Below, in pieces: positions 11,205 to 21,420 of a stretch of DNA of 64,000 nt. The stretch's first letter is position 1. Every line of letters starts with the position of its first letter. Under the pieces are notes generated by a model. That model made no database searches. It saw only the letters and a program-made list of their open reading frames with translations, and was not told the origin of the DNA. The DNA is from Polytrichum commune (taxonomy: Eukaryota > Streptophyta > Polytrichopsida > Polytrichales > Polytrichaceae): assembly GCA_950295325.1 (NCBI GenBank), contig OX485803.1, positions 75,409,554 to 75,473,553 of the forward strand, given 5' to 3'. The translations under genes and the position numbers were made by a program.

Positions 11205-14200
11205 ATGGATGGCGATGGCGATGTTGTATCTCCTCACCCTGGGGCCGCAAGCTGTTCTTCGCAGAGGAAGAAGAAGGCCAGCACCGATGCACACCGTGAG
11301 AGTGTGCTCAGCGCGAAGGCGGAGAGAGGCCGAGTGAAGCGCGTACATCGACAAAATACGTTGGTGTACTACGCCTCCTCCCGCAACCGTGACAATACGA
11401 TGCCGCTGGAGACTCAACGCAATGTGCCGCACCCGATCTCTGATGCGAGCGACGATTTGATGCGAGCATCTGCTGCACCGCCACCTGCGCCTATGGATGA
11501 TTTGGACGCCGTTGCAGCAAGTCTAGGCGAGTCCTCCGACGCACGCCATGGGGGAGCTGCGAACTGCATCATCATCTCCACCACTTCGGAGGATGGAGGT
11601 GCAGAGACACCCACCGATCTGCAAGAGGTAAGTGTTCCTGACACCGATGAGGATTTCGATGAGGATGGTGAGAGTCTAAATCCTAAAAAGAAACCAAGAA
11701 AAAACTATGATCTAACAAGGAAGTTTCAATTGGAGTGGGCTTGTAAACTTCCATGGGCAGAGGGAATCCTAACAAACAATGGTAGGTTGCACATGGTAAA
11801 ATGCACAGTTTGCTCTACCATGGAGAAATCAGATAGGTTGATGCAACCTAAGTGGGATACTCTTAAGAAGCATGAGGGAAGGCGCAAGGCAATAAGAAAC
11901 ATGCCGGCCTATAATGTGAAAAAAAGGGAGTGGTATATGGCTAAGGACTCTAAACATAAAAAGAATTTGGCACTGTACAATGCCAGAGCTCCCGATAATG
12001 TGCTGCAACAATTGAATCAGTCGAATAGGTTAGAGAGGGAGAAGAAAAAAGTGCAGTTTGCAACCCTGTTCCAAATTCTGGCCGATGGTCGTCCTATGCT
12101 GGAGTATGAGAGTAGGGCAGCCTTGTATAAATTTCTGAATGTCCCAAATTTCCCTAGGATGCATTGGTCAGACAATTCAGGTTGGATTATGGTTGATTTC
12201 ATGTATGCTGAAGTGAGGACTGCCATTTCTAGAGTCTTGGTGGGTGCTAACTATGTTGCACTAACATGTGATGAAGTGACCACAATTGACAATGGCTCAT
12301 GGATATCCATCCATGCCTATGTGGTCCAGAATTGGAGTCGTGTCCCTTACCTGATATCACTTGAGAAGGTTGTTGAAGGATCTGGTTCAGACAACCTAAC
12401 CCATGTGATCATAGACGCCTTGACCCAAGCTGCCAAATTGGAGAGGCTTGCTCTTGCCAAAATGCTGCTGTGCTTCGGTGCAGATGGTGTTAGTACTTTC
12501 CAGGGTCCAAAAACTGGTGTAACTCACCAGATTCAGAGTAAGTATGCTCCTTTTGCACTTGGAGTGCATTGCATGGCACATAGGTGCAACTTGGCCTTCA
12601 AGACACTGTCCCAGCTTGATATAATGAGCCGTATCGAGGGTTTGCTAAAGAGCTCTCATGCTTACTTCAAGCATTCGCCGAAGAGGCATCTAGAATTTGT
12701 GAAACTTGCTGATTTGATGGAGACAAAGGGTTTGAAGCTCCTAAAACATGTGAAGACCAGATGGGTCTCTTTGATTGAACCTTTGAGACGTATTATACAA
12801 GAATACAGGGTCCTAATAGCGAAGATGAAGGCGGACAGCGATTCGAAGGAGAAGTCAGCTGAGGTAATTTGCTTGCCTTCATGTGTGTTTTTTTTTTTTT
12901 TTTGTCTTGTTTGTAATTACATGTTCAGAGTTCAATTCAGTTCAATCTCAGTTCAATTTCAGTCAATTTCCCTTCAGTTCAGTTCATTGTTCATTGTCAA
13001 TTCACTTCAGTTTCAATTTCAGTCAATTTCAGTTCAGTTCAGTTCAGTTCATTGTTCATTGTCAGTTCACTTCATTGTCAATTGTCAGTTTAGTTCATTG
13101 TTCATTGTAATTTCAGTTTAGTCAATTTCAATTTCAGTTCAATTCAATTTCAGTTCATTGTTCATTGTTTCAATTTCAGTTCAATTTCAGTTGAATTGTT
13201 GAATTGTTGAATTGTTGTTAACATTTGCTTAACTGAATTAAACTGAATTTGCTTAACATTTGTTTCACCCTTTTGCAGGTTGTGTTGGACTTGTTGTGTG
13301 ATCCCACCTGCCTCATTGGGATGTGTGCCTTGCTGCCGCTCATAGAATGCCTGGACTCCCTAATCACCTTCGCCCAGAAACGCGATGTCTTCATCTGCGA
13401 TTTCATAGGGGCAGTGAAGGTGTGCGAGGGGCAGTTGTACAGCATGTACAATTGCAATTCAGGAGCCTTCAACACCGACGAGTTCTTTCTTTTTAAGAGC
13501 ATCACCGAAGGCACACATGACCACATTCACACACGTTGGGTTCAAAATGATCCCGAGAACCCAACCATGTTTGATCTAAACTGTAATGTAGAACATCTTG
13601 CATTTGTTGTTAATGGCAGCAACATCTTTGCCAAGCGCAAGAACGAAGAGACGGGCAGATTGGAGCCTATCACACGTGAAACATTTGCAGCAATGGTGAA
13701 CGATGTGAAAACCCAATGCTCAGGTACCCTCACCCTAACCCTCTCATCTTTATGTTTGTTTAGCATGTATGTGTTTAGCCAATCCTTTGGTGTTGTGCAT
13801 TTTTTATTAGATTCATGTATGGTTAAATTAACGTGTGTTAATTTATGGTTTTGTTGCAGGGGCTGCCGCTCAGCTCATACAAGAGCTGCAGCGCCGTTTC
13901 CCCGAACACGCAGTCTTGGATGCGCTTGGCGTCATCTACCCGCAATACTGGTTGCAGCCAGATGCTGAAGTTACATTTTCTAAGCATCTGGACACTCTTA
14001 AAAATTGGTATTGCAATGCCAGAGTTCTTGGAACTGGGGTTGATAAGGAGGTCATTCCTGGCATCCTTGATCGATGGTCGTTGGATTCTCAACAGGGCTA
14101 CTTCAAGATTGCCATGAAGAGCAACGCCCCTGCTGCCATGGAACCTCCTTTTGACGTGAATCCTGTCACTAGAATATGGCGCACAATATCTGCTTCTAGG

Positions 14201-14467
14201 GTGCTTTCACATGGGTTCCCCGAGTATTTGAAACTTGCAGAGATAGCCCTGGTCCATGTGATCGGGAGTGTAGAAGATGAGCGTGTATTCTCATCAGTGT
14301 CTTTCTTGAAGACGAAACTCCGCAACTCCCTTGACCCCCATCTTGGTGTAGTTGTTGGCATGTACAGCCAAAACATATATACCTTGCAAAATTTTCCTTA
14401 TGATGCCGTGTTTGATTCATGGACGAATGCTGCACCAGTGAATGGCCGCTATGGCCTTACTGCCTAG
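11205..14467 (+). CDS. hAT transposase, intact
   Basis: This would be the DNA transposase of the surrounding element, acting in the nucleus by cut-and-paste. Exons 11205-12863, 13279-13723 and 13860-14467 join in phase through GT..AG introns to give 903 residues. Residues 1-170 are low-complexity and charged, with a basic SSQRKKKAS stretch and an acidic DTDEDFDEDGE stretch. About residues 175-230 resemble a BED-type DNA-binding finger (VKCTVC, then KWDTLKKHEGRRKA). The RNase H-like core has Asp356 in ALTCDEVTTID, Asp427 in CFGADGVSTF, the conserved HCMAHRCNLA motif near residue 455, and Glu842 in EDERVFSSVS. The C-terminus is the hAT dimerisation region. These residues match the D-D-E pattern of hAT enzymes. 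The ATG at 11205 (MDGDGD) is chosen because the open frame farther upstream begins without an ATG. No stop or frameshift interrupts the model. Confidence 0.93.
12918..13250 (+). repeat. TTCAGTTCAATT-rich satellite in transposase intron 1
   Basis: The first transposase intron (12864-13278) is built largely of degenerate TTCAGTTCAATT and TTCATTGTTCATTG units. An adjacent T-run lies at about 12888-12902. The intron keeps normal GT..AG borders, so the array should be spliced out. Confidence 0.8.
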
Positions 14468-14480
14468 ACAACAACGTGGT

Positions 14481-14693
14481 CATCCATTTTTTTAATGTAT
14501 TGTTGTATAAATTTTGGACTCATTTCAGCATCGGAGTGTGTGTTTGTTTGTTGTTTTGCAGGTAGGCAAGACCTGAAGATTGGACTTGAAAACCATCCCA
14601 TTTTTTTATGTATTGTTGTATAAATTTTGAACTCATTTCAGCATCGGAGTGTGTGTTTGTTTGTTGTTTTGCAGGCAAGACCTGAAGACTGAA
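14481..14693 (+). repeat. Two-copy ~113-bp tandem duplication in hAT 3' region
   Basis: Copy 1 starts at 14481 and copy 2 at 14594. They share ATGTATTGTTGTATAAATTT, CATTTCAGCATCGGAGTG and a TTGTTTTGCAG block, and differ by a few bases and a short deletion (GTAG). The TTTTGCAG block looks like a splice acceptor, so the duplicated segment may come from a 3' terminal intron or UTR. Confidence 0.8.
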
Positions 14694-15100
14694 CATGAAG
14701 ACCTGAATACTGAAGAACCTGAAGACTGAAGAACACTGCACTTCAAACTACAGATTTAGATGCCATATGACCATATGTTACAACAATTACTCGCCATATT
14801 ACCACTTAAACAACAGTTAGTTTGCCATTTTACAAGGCATGATTTTCTAGGAGTAGCCACAATACCTTGGAGCTAGGAAAAGCTGTCGCCCGCTTTTAAC
14901 TATATTTCAATAAAGACCATCGCCACATTTTTCCACATATTGTTTATGTTAGTAGCCAAATGTATGAAATTTTGTGACCATTGTTGCCAAAGAAATTAGC
15001 TTCAAACTCAATATAATCGCCACTATTGAGAAATTTAATGCTTGTTCTGTAGCCAGATGACCAACTTCCAGAAAAACAAAAAAAAAGGGCTGCTAGACGA

Positions 15101-15852
15101 TTCCTTTGCTGGCCGTCCATTCACTTTTCTTTCCAACGTCCTCTCTTTTCCTTTGCATTTCTTTCCGTTAACCGTCGCTAACTTATGTGCGTTATTTGGG
15201 TGAGTGGGCTTCTTGTGATTTGATTCTCTCTCTTTCCTTCTTCGTTTTCTTTTATGAATTGACGGTTGGAATCAAATGGGGCTCAGGAGTGGACTTTTCA
15301 TCCAGCATTGAAGACCAGAAATGATATAAATGGAAAATACATTCATCCAATTTGCCCACTTGGTAGACTGAATTTGGGGGGAATTGTCCTTGTTTGGGCC
15401 CCACTAAGTCGGGGCTCCAAAACCTCCCGTCGGAAGCAATTGGTTAGAGATTCGGATGTGTTCGAATACCAAGTGCATTAGTTAAAGGAGGCAGGTTCAA
15501 TGAACGGGAGATGATTTATGGATGTATGATAAGGGTCCCAAGTCTCAAGTCCTACTCATGTTAGCAAGTCCCAAGTCCCACTCATGTTAGCAAGTCCCAA
15601 CATAGAGGCACAGTTTCAACTTTTGAGCCTCAGGATGTCATTAAAATATAGTTGACCGTCATTGAAGTCAGATCTTTTTTATTTTATGCAAAAATATTTG
15701 GGGGACTTGGGTTGGGGGTTGGGTCTAGTTTTTTGCTCAACCCAACTCTCAACACAAGTCCCAAGGCTCACCTCCAAAAAGTGTTGCCAATAGGCGTCCA
15801 TGTCGTACTTGGGACTTGGGACCCATATGAAGTGGTAAGGTAGATGAGGCTA
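15101..15852. other. Intergenic with a small tandem repeat
   Basis: About 15538-15603 holds repeated AAGTCCCA and CTCATGTTAGC units. Otherwise no gene was recognised. Confidence 0.5.
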
Positions 15853-16045
15853 ATGTGGACACACTCAGCTATGTGGAATCATCTAGCCGGTGGATTCGAG
15901 CATTAGAAAGCTTGAGCATGTTAGCAATTGTAAATTCGGACCAGAGAGTTTGAAATCGTTGAAATCGGAGTTGAGGGAGTTGTTGATCTAGGCTCCAGAA
16001 CGAAAGATTCTCTACTTCCCAATGCGGTGTTATAAGAGGGAACTC
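15853..16045 (+). repeat. Family E repeat, copy 1
   Basis: This is a reverse-complement match to about 24820-25010. Shared blocks in order are AATGTGGACAC, GGATTCGAGCATTAGAA, GTTAGCAATTGT, GAAATCGGAGTTGAGG, GTTGATCTAGG and CTACTTCCCAATG. One frame reads similarly in both copies (EIVEIGVE, KDSLLPN), so this may be a fragment of an old coding sequence carried by a dispersed element. No family was recognised. Confidence 0.6.
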
Positions 16046-16659
16046 TTTTATAGTTTAATGTTGTGTAGCTTGAAGTGGACAACATCATTAGCAAATTCTA
16101 CATGGGTCATTTGCCAATGAAAATCAAGTTTAATGCCAATATTGGTTATGTCGTTCTCTAAAGTGATCATATTTAAGATAAAATGTTGTCGAATTGTTTT
16201 TTCATTATAGAATACTCACAATGCAAGTTGGTGAGCACCTTACAGCCACACGCTGCCTCCTAATGTGTCCAAGTTGTTGCCTCATAATGCGCCCACCTCG
16301 GCCACAAAAATCAAGTGTGTCAAAGCTCGGTGGATAACACTCCTCGATATGGAGGATGGTGGGTGTAGTTCAACTTTTGCAAAGATGACTAACCCAAACA
16401 TCATCAACGTGGTGGCTAAATCACCATGTATTACTCACCCAATGAATTAAAGCGATTGTACCACCGATTAGGAGCCAAGAATATGTGTCCAATTAAGGAA
16501 GCTAACCAAATCAGCCTCAACGTCCATGCTCTCAACATTTGAATTTGCACAAATTGACCTTAAGTGACATGGGACTTAGGACTTGGGACCCCATGTGGAT
16601 TGGCCATAACTTTATTACGAGTTTTGATATCAAACTTGATCCCATAGAGGGAACCAACG

Positions 16660-16960
16660 TTGTACTAGAATCAGTGATCGAGGATATTATTGGGCATAAT
16701 CGGTTGAGATCCTAGTGTTTGCTAGTCCAACCGGTTACCTGTTGACATCCTCCGGTTTTCCTTTATTAAACTGAAGTATATTCTATAAATTCCTCTAGAA
16801 TGATCAGTAGTTTTCCTGCAGTTTTGAACTTTAACCGGCTATTTCTCAAACTCAACCGGTTTTCCCTGATCATTGACTAGAATTGCTTTGTTTGATATCA
16901 AAACTTGTATAAGGGCCGGTTTAGACTACACTAAAGAAGCGCACCAATCAGTCAAGAATT
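16660..16960 (+). repeat. Family C interspersed repeat, copy 2
   Basis: This is the inverted partner of 1680-1875, sharing TGGGCATAATCGG, TTTATTAAACTG, TATAAATTCCTCTAGAA and CTCAAACTCAACCGG. It contains several CCGGTT motifs. No coding frame. Unclassified. Confidence 0.55.
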
Positions 16961-18940
16961 TCAACCCAAGACAAGGTCATTTGAGGCAATGATTGGTATG
17001 GCAAGAAACGAGGGTTTGTTTATTTGTTTGTTTGTTTAGTTTGTTAGTTAATATTCTTAGTTTTTATTTCTTATTTCTAAACAATTGAAGTTGGAGTTCT
17101 CCAAAGGCCAAGTTTTGTGTCCGAGGGTTTGAGCTCGCCCAAGAAACTCGACCTTTGGACAATTCTACTAGCAAAAAGTATTATCATGTTGCCAATATGA
17201 TATGCTAGCATATATTGTACTCTAGTGGCTTATAAACCTCTCGATCATGATCATGCGGAGAGGAGGCTAGAGCAACACTTGCATAAAAAAGAGCCACCCT
17301 TTGCCCTCCTCTCCCTTATTGTCCTCCCCCCCTCCCCCCCTCCCCCCCCCCCCCAATGCCTATAGTAGTAGAGGTCTAATTTTGTTCAACATGTTTGAAA
17401 GGATATTTTCCCTTGATCCTTAACAATGGCCCTACCAAAGGTAGACATGTGTACTTGTCATCTTTAGTTCATGTCCATCAAAAATTTAGAATAAGAGCCA
17501 CAAACAAGGGATTGATTACCACATTCCAAAATCAATATTTAGGAACCAAAATGAGGCCACCTTAATTTGATATAGACTAATAGGATTTTGGTGGAGATGT
17601 ATATGTTGTGTATAGGGTTCTCAAAGCCATAGAAGGTTAAATAATTATTTTTTGTTAATTCATGTATGTGGTATATTTTAAGCAGAAAAAATTACACACA
17701 TTCCTTTTATTTGATGTTATCTAGCATAACACAAATTCTCACAATTAAATACCTAGTACAAAGGAAGTTTTTGGAGTGTTATTGACTTTTTGTGCTTTGT
17801 GACAATATACTAAAATCATGAAAATATGGTTGTTCATGTGCATTTTTTGTTCATGTATTTGATTCATATATGTAGTTTCTTTCACTATAATACAACATGA
17901 TTATCATTTACATCAATTTGAAATATCACCAATTGCTAAAAATTAAAACGTGATTGCAAATTAATATACCCGTAGTGTGCAACATGCTAACTTGGATGTG
18001 AAGTATTGGCATCAATACTTTTATTTATGTGAACATAACATCCAAGTTTCTCTTTAGTATCATTCTCATCCCACCCTTGACTTTTCAACTTCTTCACGAG
18101 GTATTATCCTTTTCTTGAGATCTGGCAAACCTTTCAACCACCCCACTAAGGTAGAGGGTGCTTAAACCAACACTTATACCTATTGGACATACATATGTCT
18201 ATGTGGTTGATCATATATATATATACACACACTCACATATACATATTAGCCTTTGGGCTAAACATAGGCACAAAGAAGAAGAAGAAATTAGCCTCATTTG
18301 AATACTTGGTGAATATTGAAAGCCAAAATCACTAGCTTCCTCAAACCAATCCATAGGTTCCATGTATGATAACTTTGCATATAATTAGGACCCCCACCTT
18401 CATTGTCTAGAACCAACATAACATAGTTGGATACTAGACCCAAGCTAGATCAAAGTTCAACTAGTAACGATGCACAAAGCCACATGGCCACCTCCATGAC
18501 TCCACCCGGTTCGTCTACAAAACCTTGCAATCCCGAGTACGGACCCCCTTGCATCCCAGGAACCGACCCCTTTCGTGCTTTGTGGGCCTACCTCCTTGGC
18601 TTTGTGAATAGAATGGCTAGAACCATCCCCCCTCCCCACCTTGAACCAACCCGAGATAAAAGTGGAGCCCATTACCTACCCTACATGAAGGTAGTGGAGG
18701 CTGCTATGAGGTGGCACCACTAATGACACCTAAAACCGTCGCTCTGTGGGGCCAGACACTCCTACACCAATGGTTCAAGAAGAAGAAAAACTTAACTTCG
18801 GTCTCAGGAGGAGACCAACGTGAATTAAGTGTTTGTTCGATCCACCCCCAATCCAGTGCCCACAGGACAAAGGTATGGGAGTACAGATCTATTCCTCCCT
18901 TTCGAGAGTAGACACTATAGTCACCAGTCATCAGTAACAC
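16961..18940. other. AT-rich intergenic sequence with simple repeats
   Basis: It holds a TTTG microsatellite-like run near 17017-17037, a C-rich tract at about 17326-17355 and a TA/CA run near 18213-18233. An open frame at 18427-18723 lacks an ATG and matches nothing recognised. No gene is called. Confidence 0.5.
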
Positions 18941-19498
18941 GAGCTAGAATGGTTATTATTTAGGTATTATTAATATGAGCTTGGTCATCAGGTCTCTAGT
19001 GCATTGTTAGTGGATGGAGTGGAGTGGCTTAGTTGTTAAAGGCTTTATGGCTTTATCTATGGGGGGTCTAGTGTTTGGGGTAGCGGTTGGTGGTTTTCTA
19101 TTCTTCTTTTGTGGAGGAGGATAGACATGGCATATTTTATAGCGAGAGTATTGATGTTTTTAAAGGTATTTTGAATTGTAGGCATAGGTATTTTAAATTT
19201 GTTTTCGAGTGATTTCATTGATGGAATGTGTGTAGTGGCTCTGGCACCTGCAGTGATTATAATAAGGGGGTCGATTTTCCATCCTCTAGCAGCAATACTA
19301 TCTATTAATGGTATGTATTAAATGTATTTGCTATTTTTTGCTTCGAGTGTTTCTAGTGAAAATCTATCATTACAGTATGTGAATTCAATGAATTGTATGG
19401 TGAGGTTGGGGTCTATGTCTGTGGGGGGGGTCATTTTGGTATGGTAATCCTCTAACACACATGATGTCAGGTCTAAATCTGGAGTTACAATGGCATCT

Positions 19499-20914
19499 TT
19501 ATGTACCGCATGTGTAGGGGAGTAGCCAATTGGGAACGGTGTTTTCTTGGGGTGTGTTATTGAAGGTGCCAACATTCATGAGAATATAACATTGAGATTT
19601 TTCGGATGAGATTAGCAGTTTCCTAATTTCCCATACTGCTTTGTTGTGTCTTTTGACATGAAGTGAATGTATATGTTGTTGTTCACACGTAAGCAATACA
19701 TGTAACCATGTATCCGGTTTATATGAATTGCAAATGGGGCACGTAATAGAGGGATATGTTTGCCTACCAAAGAACAGTTGTTTTCGAGCATTACCCATAT
19801 AAGTTCCGGTTCGGAATTTGATGAGGCATGATTTTTGTTTACCTGTGATTTCCGGGTTTTCCCAAAATTCATTAGAAAATTCTTTGTCTATATCTGCATT
19901 TCCTGTCCATTTGTAAGTGTTAGGGGTTTGTGTGGCCAAATTTTTCAAGTTATTTTCCCTATCATATTTGATAATTTGTTTTTCTAGGAATCTAACGGGG
20001 CCTTTATCAGGAACATCCGTCATGGAGGCCCAGACGTCCTTTTGGTAATAGTATGGGGTAGCATGGGCATGTTCATATGGGTGAATGGCAATTTTGTGCT
20101 CTAATTCTAGGCCTTCTTTTGCCAGTTTATCTGCTTGTTCATTGCCGTCAATGTTGACGTGTGCTCTGACTTTGTATAGTGTGGTTGGTTGTGTTCGGTT
20201 TTGAAGTAGTTGTACCATGGTGGCGAGGGTGATTTGGTCGGGGTGGCTATTATGTAGTGTGGGGTGTTTAATTTGTGTGTTAAGTAGGTATAGTACATTT
20301 AGACTGTCGGTAAATATGTATGCGGGTTCGTTTGGGTATAGTGTATTAATGATTCTTAATGTTTTATGTATAGTTATCATTTCTGCTCGTAATATGTTTT
20401 GGTATCCATGAAGTCTTTTAGAGATGTTAAGGCCTTTAGGGCTATAGACACCGTACCCGGCTCTTTCTCTTCTCCATTCTCCAGGGTTAATTTCTTTGGG
20501 TTTCATGAAAGAACCATCTGTGTAGTAGCTGAATTGAGGGTGGAATTTTAGCGGTAAGTTTGTTTGGTAATTTGGGAGTTGTGGGATAGATATGTTATTA
20601 TTTGCGGGTGCGTTTGGATAGGTTGATTTAGCCCATTTTTTGCTAGGATTAACGGCGGTATTTAAGGGGGTGGGTGGTGCAATTTGTGTGTGAATTTGTA
20701 ATATTTGGAGGTTATTTGCTATGTCGGTGAGTTGATTCATTTGTTCGTAGGTGCCGATGTGGTTGTTTTGGTGGTGGATACAAAATATTCGTAGTGTTGA
20801 TACTTCTTTCCTTGTGATATTGAGTTCGGGGGGTATTGTAGGTTCTTCGTATATGATGGTATCGTGGCAAAGTGGGCAATGATGTGTGTGTCCAGGAATG
20901 GGCCGGTGTATGGG
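19499..20914 (-). pseudogene. LINE RNase H domain and zinc-finger tail, frameshifted
   Basis: The open frame runs from 20914 to the stop at 19499, about 471 codons; its first internal ATG is at 20740 and gives 413 residues. Numbered from that ATG, an RNase H1-type fold is shown by YYTDGSF (Asp75), LRAEM (Glu120), IFTDSLNVLYLL (Asp145) and HVNIDGNEQADKLAKEG (Asp204), the usual D-E-D-D set. A later CPICNSYKPDTWLHVLLTC block looks zinc-binding, as in the tails of some LINE proteins. Upstream of the ATG the same frame carries HHCPLCHD. The preceding SNDIDWYHNFNPYTGPF lies in another frame, so a frameshift occurred near 20895. The RNase H residues are intact but the element as a whole is dead. Confidence 0.82.
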
Positions 20915-20991
20915 TTAAAGTTGTGGTACCAGTCAATATCATTTGAAATAAGTAAAGTGATTGTATCTGAGCCAATGGTTCAAGGTAGTAG

Positions 20992-21348
20992 TCCCGGGCT
21001 ATATCACATCTTCATTCGGCTGGGCCCCGCCCCTCCCACACCTCCTTCATTGCCCGGTCTTCCTGCCCGCACCTGCGTGGGAACTCTTCCTTGTTGGGAA
21101 CCAATGTGGCAATACCCGATCACTTAAGCCATTAAGCTCCTTTGGAATGTGAAGGAACTCCGTTAATTAACTTGGAAACAATGAAAGTGATGTCAACTTG
21201 AATATTTGTAATTTTGACCGGGTATTATCACATTGGTTCCCAACGAAGAGGAGTTCCCACGCAGGTGCGGCAAGAAGGCCGGACAGTGAAGAAAGCGTGG
21301 GAGGGGCAGGGCCCAACCGAATGAAGATGTGATCTAGCCCAGGACAAA
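20992..21348. mobile_element. 357-bp foldback element with long inverted repeats
   Basis: Arms of about 130 bases (20992-21120 and 21218-21348) are inverted copies at high identity, sharing ATCACATCTTCATTCGG, GGGAACC and CACCTGCGTGGGAACTC blocks, with a spacer of about 100 bases. Both sides are flanked by GTAGTAG (20985-20991 and 21349-21355), a 7-bp target duplication. The insertion lies inside the LINE remnant. GC content of the arms is clearly higher than the surroundings. No coding capacity; the superfamily is uncertain. Confidence 0.88.
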
Positions 21349-21420
21349 GTAGTAGAGTGTTGACAATTGGGAGGTGTTTATAGGTGACAGTTTTGGGTGG
21401 GGTGTTGGTTTTAGCACCCT

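Larger units (their letters stand above)
10224..15092 (+). mobile_element. Complete autonomous-looking hAT transposon
   Basis: The element starts CAGCCCTTTTTTTTT and ends with the exact inverted complement AAAAAAAAAGGGCTG, a 15-bp terminal inverted repeat. It is flanked on both sides by the identical 8-bp sequence CTAGACGA (10216-10223 and 15093-15100), the target duplication length of hAT elements. It is 4,869 bp long and carries one intact three-exon transposase gene on the plus strand. A perfect palindrome GGCGAAATTTCGCC lies at 10240-10253, and TCGCCA-type motifs recur near both ends (about 10250, 10387, 14791, 14919, 15016), possible transposase-binding subterminal repeats. Perfect target duplication, intact ends and intact ORF suggest recent insertion and possible activity. 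Confidence 0.95.
18941..21420 (-). mobile_element. LINE-type retrotransposon remnant, 3' part
   Basis: The minus strand carries the RNase H and C-terminal part of a non-LTR retrotransposon polyprotein, followed toward lower coordinates by non-coding sequence that may be its 3'UTR. The reverse transcriptase is not visible, so the copy is 5'-truncated or rearranged. A foldback element at 20992-21348 interrupts it. Removing that insertion restores a continuous minus-strand frame apart from one stop (KTVTYKHLPIVNTLLP, then TIGSDTITLLISNDIDWYHN). The limits at both ends are approximate. Confidence 0.7.

Noticed and set aside
18427-18723. 98-codon plus-strand frame
   Set aside because: It starts without an ATG, lacks a recognised motif and overlaps a similar-length frame on the other strand.
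18755-18850. Possible tRNA-derived SINE, from GTTCGATCC at about 18835-18843
   Set aside because: A B-box-like string is present but no A box at the right spacing and no cloverleaf could be formed.
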